From NCBI RefSeq assembly GCF_013402915.1, contig NC_050719.1, forward strand, positions 1,674,001 through 1,738,000: a DNA stretch of 64,000 bases. Direction: 5' to 3'. A program made the translations under genes and the position numbers. This stretch comes from Zygotorulaspora mrakii (lineage: Eukaryota; Ascomycota; Saccharomycetes; Saccharomycetales; Saccharomycetaceae). Shown one piece after another: positions 57,994-64,000 of the stretch. How positions within the stretch are numbered: the first letter of the stretch is position 1; each line of letters starts with the position of its first letter. The notes under the pieces were generated by a model that did not search any database, had not been told where the DNA came from, and saw only the letters and a program-made list of their open reading frames with translations.

Positions 57994-58658
57994 TACCATG
58001 CATAATAATATAGATTCAGTTTACGCTTTTATATTAGAGAAGAGTTACTAGTAAATATCACACTTGCACATATTTTTACCTGTCCAGAGGACCTTGGAGA
58101 TGCATGCCATCTACACAGTGAAGAGGAAGTGTTCAAACAACGACCATTCTTAGCTTGCAGTAGTTCTTGATCAAGAGCACAGCGACAGCTCATTCTGTAG
58201 AAAATGGGCAGAACCAACAGCCGAATCGATCTTATTAAACATGATTATGAAATAGCGCTATGAGGCAGGCCGATGCGTATGTTCGCTCCCTTAACATTTC
58301 ATATTTTATGACCAGAGAGTGCAAAATGTCGAAAGTTACTTACGCATATTGCGGGGGTGTGGCATTAGCCTTCGGAGACAAATTCGCCACAGTTCGCCTT
58401 TAAAATCGAAAAACTAGAATATCAAGAGCACTGCAATACATTATTTTAGTGTGCGCTTCATGACTTCGAGTATTTGTGACCCACAATTACCTTGGGAAAG
58501 AGTCTAAAAATTTGGCAGATTTACCATAAAAGCAGAATGAATTTCACTGGTTGATCTCTTTCTTTTGCTCATCTTTCAAGATCTTTTCTTGAGAATAAAA
58601 ACAAATCTTTAGATATATAGCAATCACTGTCAATTGTAAAGGTATTACCCACTTAGAA
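57994..58658. promoter_or_regulatory. SUL1 upstream region
   Basis: This 665-bp gap contains GCCACAGTT at 58386-58394, the reverse of the Met31/Met32 site AACTGTGGC. It is 265 bp before the sulfate permease start. No gene is seen. Confidence 0.5.
58386..58394 (-). promoter_or_regulatory. Met31/Met32-type site upstream of SUL1
   Basis: AACTGTGGC on the minus strand matches the core recognised by Met31/Met32 with Met4, which activate SUL1 and SUL2 under sulfur limitation in S. cerevisiae. The gene context makes a real site plausible. Confidence 0.6.
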
Positions 58659-61286
58659 ATGGACGGAACGGATTCTCTTTCAGGAAGTCACAAGGGATCT
58701 GAAGTAGCCATAGAGCGCGAAAGCGTCGATCCCGAATACAGCGAGTTAGAAGCAGAGTACGTGAAATACAAAGCCAACGAGGAAGAATATACGCAGCACA
58801 AACCTGGAAATAATGACGAGAAAAAAGGCAGAGGGAAAAATTCTCAGAGGCCTGGATCTATCGAGGTTGAAGGTGAGGTCCCGCGCTTATCATACGGGTC
58901 GATACCTTCTTTTGAAGAGGAGGCAGTAACCATCAAAGAGTATTTCGATCATTCAGTAAGAGAGAAGCTAACAGTAAGGTCGGTAGGCAGTTACTTTACC
59001 TCTCTGTTTCCAATTATACGTTGGCTTCCACATTATAACTTTAAGTGGGCTTATGCTGATCTAGTTGCAGGTATAACGGTCGGGTGTGTGCTCGTTCCGC
59101 AGTCAATGTCGTATGCACAGATTGCTAGTTTGGCACCACAATATGGTCTTTACTCATCCTTCATTGGTGCATTCATTTATTCTTTATTTGCAACATCCAA
59201 GGATGTCTGCATTGGGCCTGTTGCAGTTATGTCCTTGCAGACTGCAAAAGTCATTTCGTTAGTTTTGGAAAAATATCCAGAAGGCAACACAGAAGTTACA
59301 GCTCCAATAATTGCAACAACTTTGGCTTTGCTCTGTGGTATTGTGTCTTTTGGCCTAGGTGTTCTACGTCTTGGTTTCTTAGTTGAGTTGATCTCATTAA
59401 ATGCGGTTGCTGGTTTCATGACGGGTTCGTCTTTCAACATCATCTGGGGACAGGTTCCTGCTCTTATGGGATACAATAGTTTGGTGAATACAAGAAATGC
59501 AACATACAGAGTGGTCATTGATAGTTTGAAACACTTGCCAGACACAACACTTGATGCAGTATTTGGATTAATCCCATTAGTGCTGCTATACGTCTGGAAA
59601 TGGTGGTGCGATAAAATGGGTCCTTATTTGGCAGATAAGTACTATAGAAATGATCCAAAAAAAGCACAGATTTTGAAAACATGTTATTTTTATGCTCAGG
59701 CTTTGAGGAATGCAGTAATTATTATTGTTTTCACGGCAATATCGTGGCGCATAACAAGACACAAATCCAGAAGTGAGCGCCCAATTAGTATATTAGGAAC
59801 AGTGCCTTCCGGCTTGAGAGATGTAGGTGTGATGAAAATCCCTGAAGGATTGCTATTAAAGATGAGTTCTGATATTCCCTCCTCAATAATTGTTCTGGTG
59901 CTTGAACATATAGCTATTTCGAAGTCTTTCGGAAGGCTCAATGATTATAAGGTCGTTCCTGATCAGGAATTAATTGCGATTGGTGTTACAAATTTGATCG
60001 GCACCTTTTTCCATGCATATCCAACAACAGGGTCGTTTTCAAGATCAGCTTTGAAAGCAAAATGTAATGTGCGTACACCATTTTCGGGTATTTTCACTGG
60101 TGCCTGTGTTTTGCTGGCACTTTACTGTTTGACTGATGCTTTTTTCTTCATACCTAAGGCCACGTTATCCGCTATTATTATTCATGCAGTCTCTGACTTG
60201 CTTGCATCTTATAATACTACTCTAACGTTCTGGAAAACGAATCCATTGGATGGCCTTTCATTCATCATCACTGTTTTGATCACAGTTTTTTCGTCAATCG
60301 AGAATGGAATATATTTTGCTATGTGTTGGTCAGCGGCGATGCTTTTACTGAAGCAAGCATTTCCTGCGGGCAAGTTTTTGGGACGTGTGGAAGTTGTTGA
60401 AGTTTTAAACCCCACAATTCAGACGGGTGTGTCTGTGGGACATTCAAGTGTTGATACGCAACTGACGCCTGCCGGAAGTGATAAACAATCAAAGGACATT
60501 CTGAGTAGCATTGAGATTGCGTCGCCTTCAACATATAGATTTACCAATGTTTGGGTTCCTTTCGATCACGGTTATACAAGAGAGCTCAATTGTGGTATTT
60601 CCATTTTACAACCTCCCTCGGGTGTGCTGGTTTATCGCTTTGGCGATAGCTATACATATATCAATTGTTCCAGACACTATGACATTATTTTCGACCGCAT
60701 TAAAAGAGATACCAGAAGAGGACAGCTGGTACAGGCCAGAAATGTAGGCGATAGACCATGGAACGATCCAGGAGAGTGGGAATGCCCCAAAGCTATCAAA
60801 AGATTTTTCAAACGTGGTCCACATGACAGAGGAGATGAAGAGGTTCAGGCTGTGTCGCATCCCTCCACCAATATTGAAGAAGACGAAAAGCCTGTCTTGA
60901 AAATTTTATGCTTAGACTTTTCACAAGTGGCTCAGGTGGATTCCACTGCCATCCAAAGTCTTGTAGATCTTAGAAAAGCGGTAAACAGATACGCAGACAG
61001 ACAGGTTGAATTCCATTTTGCTGGAATAATATCCCCCTGGATAAAGAAGGGTTTATTGAGCGTCGGATTTGGGATGGTAAACTCCGAGTATAGTGATGAA
61101 TCTATAATTATTGATCATTCGAGCTATCATGTTGCAAAAGGAAAAAGAACAGAGGATGGGTATTTAACGGATAGTAGCGAGATGATTTCAACAGACGATA
61201 CTCATATCAATATCCACACTGTCAGTGGTACTAATCTCCCCTTTTTTCATATAAATATTCCTGATTTCTCGAAATGGGACGTCTAG
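58659..61286 (+). CDS. SUL1: high-affinity sulfate permease (Sul1/Sul2)
   Basis: The 875-residue protein is an SLC26/SulP sulfate transporter of the plasma membrane (Sul1 is 859 residues, Sul2 893). After an acidic N-tail (1-120), the family signature GITVGCVLVPQSMSYAQIASLAPQYGLYSS begins near residue 141, and about 12 membrane segments extend to about 580. A C-terminal STAS domain (about 610-820) has DFSQVAQVDSTAIQSLVDLR. Sulfate is taken up with protons and feeds methionine and cysteine synthesis, linking it to MUP1 regulation. Sul1 and Sul2 cannot be separated by sequence alone; the preceding VBA2-like gene points to SUL1 (YBR294W). Confidence 0.93.
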   Translation: MDGTDSLSGSHKGSEVAIERESVDPEYSELEAEYVKYKANEEEYTQHKPGNNDEKKGRGKNSQRPGSIEVEGEVPRLSYGSIPSFEEEAVTIKEYFDHSVREKLTVRSVGSYFTSLFPIIRWLPHYNFKWAYADLVAGITVGCVLVPQSMSYAQIASLAPQYGLYSSFIGAFIYSLFATSKDVCIGPVAVMSLQTAKVISLVLEKYPEGNTEVTAPIIATTLALLCGIVSFGLGVLRLGFLVELISLNAVAGFMTGSSFNIIWGQVPALMGYNSLVNTRNATYRVVIDSLKHLPDTTLDAVFGLIPLVLLYVWKWWCDKMGPYLADKYYRNDPKKAQILKTCYFYAQALRNAVIIIVFTAISWRITRHKSRSERPISILGTVPSGLRDVGVMKIPEGLLLKMSSDIPSSIIVLVLEHIAISKSFGRLNDYKVVPDQELIAIGVTNLIGTFFHAYPTTGSFSRSALKAKCNVRTPFSGIFTGACVLLALYCLTDAFFFIPKATLSAIIIHAVSDLLASYNTTLTFWKTNPLDGLSFIITVLITVFSSIENGIYFAMCWSAAMLLLKQAFPAGKFLGRVEVVEVLNPTIQTGVSVGHSSVDTQLTPAGSDKQSKDILSSIEIASPSTYRFTNVWVPFDHGYTRELNCGISILQPPSGVLVYRFGDSYTYINCSRHYDIIFDRIKRDTRRGQLVQARNVGDRPWNDPGEWECPKAIKRFFKRGPHDRGDEEVQAVSHPSTNIEEDEKPVLKILCLDFSQVAQVDSTAIQSLVDLRKAVNRYADRQVEFHFAGIISPWIKKGLLSVGFGMVNSEYSDESIIIDHSSYHVAKGKRTEDGYLTDSSEMISTDDTHINIHTVSGTNLPFFHINIPDFSKWDV

Positions 61287-61925
61287 ATGAAATCTGTGAC
61301 AATAGGCGAATTTGACTATTTTCCATCTATTGAATAATATCAGTGTTCGTGCTTGCCTTGCCTTTGACCGAGCTGGCTCGCATTACGTAAGTGCAACGCA
61401 TTTGTGGCATTATAATTGTTTAATGTAAATGGATCCCTAGGAAAATGTATAGCTGCATTCGATTCTGTATAATCTGTTTAGTATAAAAGAACAAATGTTG
61501 TACCGTTTATTGTCTCCTCACGAAATAACCTGCTGGTGATCTATATATATATGTATATATTCTATCTCGATAGTGATGCTGCTACCGTTGTGTATATATG
61601 CAGAAAAAATACCTTAATAAATTTAAAGCGCTCAATGGAATTTGAGTGTTGGATGAAAGAGTAATAAGACACGTGAAACCCAACTAATAGACAAAGCTTA
61701 AACAGCTTTATTGCTAATACGAGCGAAATTATAGCTCAATCTTCATACCCCTCATTTCTACTAAAATTAAGCACAGTGGTAGCTTCATTTGACGAAAGCC
61801 ACCCTTCCTCAAAGGAAGAGTAATAATAATAATAATATCATTTGGCTCTATTAAGTTATGTGATGGTTTACACAAATATGTCAAATAACCCCCTGGGTCT
61901 CATTAGTGCAAATAACCTTACTCCA
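61287..61925. other. SUL1/permease convergent intergenic region
   Basis: This 639-bp gap is between convergent genes and so holds two terminators. It includes TATATATATATGTATATATT at about 61541-61560 and a TAA trinucleotide run at about 61820-61838. No gene is seen. Confidence 0.5.
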
Positions 61926-63746
61926 TTATTCTATAATATCAGCGCCTTCTTTGACAGAAGTTTTGCCTTTGTGGCCGTAGCCAGACTGTTCACTACTTTC
62001 GCCATCAACATGGGCGTCAATTATATCAAAAGTTTGTTCCTCTTTTGTGAAGGGCAACATTCCCATTCTATCCAACTCTGCCTTAGAGAAACAGTCGAAA
62101 TAATCGATCAAATCTTCCGTACGCAGTTTTTCATGGTGCACTGGGAATAATAGTACAAAAATATAGTAAAGACCACCTGAAACCAGAGGAATAAAGAATA
62201 AATATCCATAGTAAAAATTTAACATGCCAGCGTTGGGTTGTATTTCGACATGGACCTGATATACCAACCCGGGAATACCAAGTGCAACGCCTGCGAGTAA
62301 ACTAACCAAAGATCTCCAATTGATTCCGTGATCGTACCAATACGCACCCTTTTCAGATAGCGTAAAGAAATCGAGCAGCGTGATTTTTGATCTCCGAACA
62401 ATGTAGTACTCAATGATGTTAATAACGGCAATTGGAGTGGTGAATACCCCAAAGGAACTCATAGCATTTAAAAAGGACGAGGAAGTGTTGAAAAATGTCC
62501 AGGGCTGGACGACCCAGGAAATTAGTTGAACAAATAGAGTACCCCTTGTTATATTCAAGTATTTTGGCAAAATTCCTGCAAGATCCATTCCACAAGAGTA
62601 ACCGTTTTGTGTGAGGTTTAGGAACAGTTGAGAACCCGTGAAACTAATTCCAATAAAAAATGCTGCGGCCCGCGCCTTAGAAGAGTAATTTGTCCTTAGC
62701 CATTGATCAACGATTTGATCTGGTGTCCAGAATGGTTCACCATACAGCTGTTGACAGGCAGAAGCACAGAACATACCAGCCAAAGAAACGAACGTTCCAG
62801 GCAATACTGTACCCAGGAAAAGTCCCCAGTAGCAACTTTTTTCACTTTTAGCAAAACGAGAGTAATCTGACTGATTCGCAACTGCTGGGGACACTCCACT
62901 ATACCAGATTGTGATCGCATATAACCACATCCATGATCTATCATTAGAAGAGAGTGTAACCTTTTCGTAATACAATGGACCCGGGCCCCCATTTGTGCTG
63001 AGCAAATATGCCATTAGGCCAATAACGGAAAAAAGAGTCATAAAACAAGTAACAATAGAGGGTATATTTACCCTTATTGGCTTGACAAAGGCGAAAGGCA
63101 TCTGTACTATTTGAAAGCAAAGGAAACCGATCAGATCTTTTCTTGCCATTGGCACTGACTCTGGGAACGTATTTTCCAAATTAAGGTAATTTGAGGAAAA
63201 GGAACTGAAGATCATATTAATACAGAGTCCACCTAACCAAGCCATATAAGCATACAAAACCACCGAGAGTCCCACTCTAAAAATTATCCCCACAAATGAT
63301 CCATAAATACCAAAAATCATTCTTTGATCCAAGGTGTACCCAATGTGATACTTGATTCCCGGGTTAGAGTTTAAAATAGTAAAAACACCAATAAGAACAT
63401 TTGCAATAACTATAGCGCCAATTGATTGTTGGATATTCAAATTCAGCGCAAGTAAAGCAGAGCCCGTTGAAAATGTAGCCACAGCGAAGTTAGGAAGACC
63501 CCAGTAAGCAAAATATGACCAAAATCCCCAGATTCTCATGTTCGGTTTGACCGGTTGTAAGTCTGGATTTCTCAACACGGAAATCGGTTCTTCTTCGCTG
63601 TGTGGCACTTCTAATTTGCTTAGCCATTTCCTCCACCCTTTCAGATTGATGTGCGACTCTTGTAATTTTTCTTGATCCTTGATGATTTCGAAATCCGTCT
63701 CGCTGACAAGAGATCTTATGATTCCCACCTGTTCGTTAGTTGTCAT
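61926..63746 (-). CDS. NCS1-family permease, thiamine/nicotinamide riboside type (Thi7/Nrt1-like)
   Basis: The 606-residue protein is a nucleobase-cation-symport-1 transporter, closest in my reading to the Thi7/Nrt1/Thi72 branch. Shared blocks are SVLRNPDLQPVKP, WGFWSYFAYWGLPNF, TLDQRMIFGIYGSFVGIIFR and NGYSCGMDLAGILPKYLNITRG. About 12 membrane segments span residues 65-545. In S. cerevisiae Thi7 takes up thiamine and Nrt1 nicotinamide riboside across the plasma membrane; Fur4 and Dal4 (uracil, allantoin) are more distant relatives. The substrate here is not determinable by eye. The start is ATG 63746 (MTTNEQVG); TTG at 63773 is rejected. Its position after SUL1 is not that of THI7 or NRT1. 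Confidence 0.85.
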   Translation of the reverse strand: MTTNEQVGIIRSLVSETDFEIIKDQEKLQESHINLKGWRKWLSKLEVPHSEEEPISVLRNPDLQPVKPNMRIWGFWSYFAYWGLPNFAVATFSTGSALLALNLNIQQSIGAIVIANVLIGVFTILNSNPGIKYHIGYTLDQRMIFGIYGSFVGIIFRVGLSVVLYAYMAWLGGLCINMIFSSFSSNYLNLENTFPESVPMARKDLIGFLCFQIVQMPFAFVKPIRVNIPSIVTCFMTLFSVIGLMAYLLSTNGGPGPLYYEKVTLSSNDRSWMWLYAITIWYSGVSPAVANQSDYSRFAKSEKSCYWGLFLGTVLPGTFVSLAGMFCASACQQLYGEPFWTPDQIVDQWLRTNYSSKARAAAFFIGISFTGSQLFLNLTQNGYSCGMDLAGILPKYLNITRGTLFVQLISWVVQPWTFFNTSSSFLNAMSSFGVFTTPIAVINIIEYYIVRRSKITLLDFFTLSEKGAYWYDHGINWRSLVSLLAGVALGIPGLVYQVHVEIQPNAGMLNFYYGYLFFIPLVSGGLYYIFVLLFPVHHEKLRTEDLIDYFDCFSKAELDRMGMLPFTKEEQTFDIIDAHVDGESSEQSGYGHKGKTSVKEGADIIE

Positions 63747-64000
63747 AGTGTGTGCTCGAGCTGTTTTTCGCAAATCGCGATATTAGATGATAGGGTGCTT
63801 GAGTGCCACTTTCCTTCCAACGATGATTGCCATTTTATACAGTTTTCCATCTCACCAAAGTCGCAGTCAGTTGCAGTCAGTTGAACGTATGCCTCTTATC
63901 TCATCTGTGTGGCTGATTTTTTCATTGTGTTAGAAGATAAGTTCGCCTATCAGACCTAAATTTTCTAATCACCATAAACCCTTATCCTTATCCCCCAGAT

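Overview
The window is nuclear chromosomal DNA from a budding yeast of the family Saccharomycetaceae. Almost every long ORF is an intronless orthologue of a Saccharomyces cerevisiae gene. Names below come from protein recognition plus conserved gene order; no database search was possible. One stretch (1-33128) interleaves genes that in S. cerevisiae are split between two sister chromosome regions. From the YGR side come ACB1, ORM1, KSS1, MTE1, RME1, MCO32, YGR054W and MUP1. From the YLR side come NIT3, LUG1, BUD8, TAL1, ILV5 and ATG33. A single unsplit copy of this order is what a lineage that did not undergo (or separated before) the whole-genome duplication should show, such as the Zygosaccharomyces/Torulaspora, Lachancea or Kluyveromyces groups. 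I cannot name the species.

Layout: 1-1503 holds the 5' end of ACB1 and the ORM sphingolipid regulator, divergent around a promoter with an 11-bp tandem array. 1549-7819 is a complete Ty1/copia LTR retrotransposon (Pseudoviridae type) with 495-bp LTRs that look identical, a TTTAT target duplication, initiator-Met tRNA primer site, a Ty1-type CTTAGGC +1 frameshift, intact gag and pol, and a GGGTGGTA polypurine tract. It sits 50 bp after the ORM stop codon and 240 bp from a tRNA-Ser(AGA) gene. 8304-19185 holds NIT3, KSS1 (MAP kinase), LUG1 (F-box), BUD8/9 (bud-site landmark), MTE1 and TAL1. 20283-27807 holds RME1, an extra 1-Cys peroxiredoxin, ILV5, ATG33/SCM4 and MCO32. 28842-33128 holds eIF2A and MUP1.

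From 33301 the order switches to other ancestral blocks: a class III (SIRT5-like) sirtuin not present in S. cerevisiae, then MDJ2-PEX6-RPD3 (the YNL328-330 block), then RIB4-NOP8-CTR9-PSF3-PEX11-SPT20-DCP1 (the YOL143-149 block). The right end (51544-63746) looks subtelomeric in content: a YMR315W-type oxidoreductase, PHR1 photolyase, a small GPI-like surface protein remnant, a VBA2-like MFS transporter, SUL1 and a THI7/NRT1-like permease.

Most genes are housekeeping. The items most worth a second look are the young retrotransposon (position beside ORM and on the 3' side of a tRNA gene, CCHC zinc knuckle in Gag, four extra internal polypurine-tract octamers), the SIRT5-like sirtuin with the Tyr/Arg acyl-pocket pair, an MDJ2 J-protein whose HPD motif reads HSD, the promoter minisatellite between ACB1 and ORM, and the extra peroxiredoxin. 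I saw no CRISPR, bacterial operon, centromere or wholly new multi-gene system.
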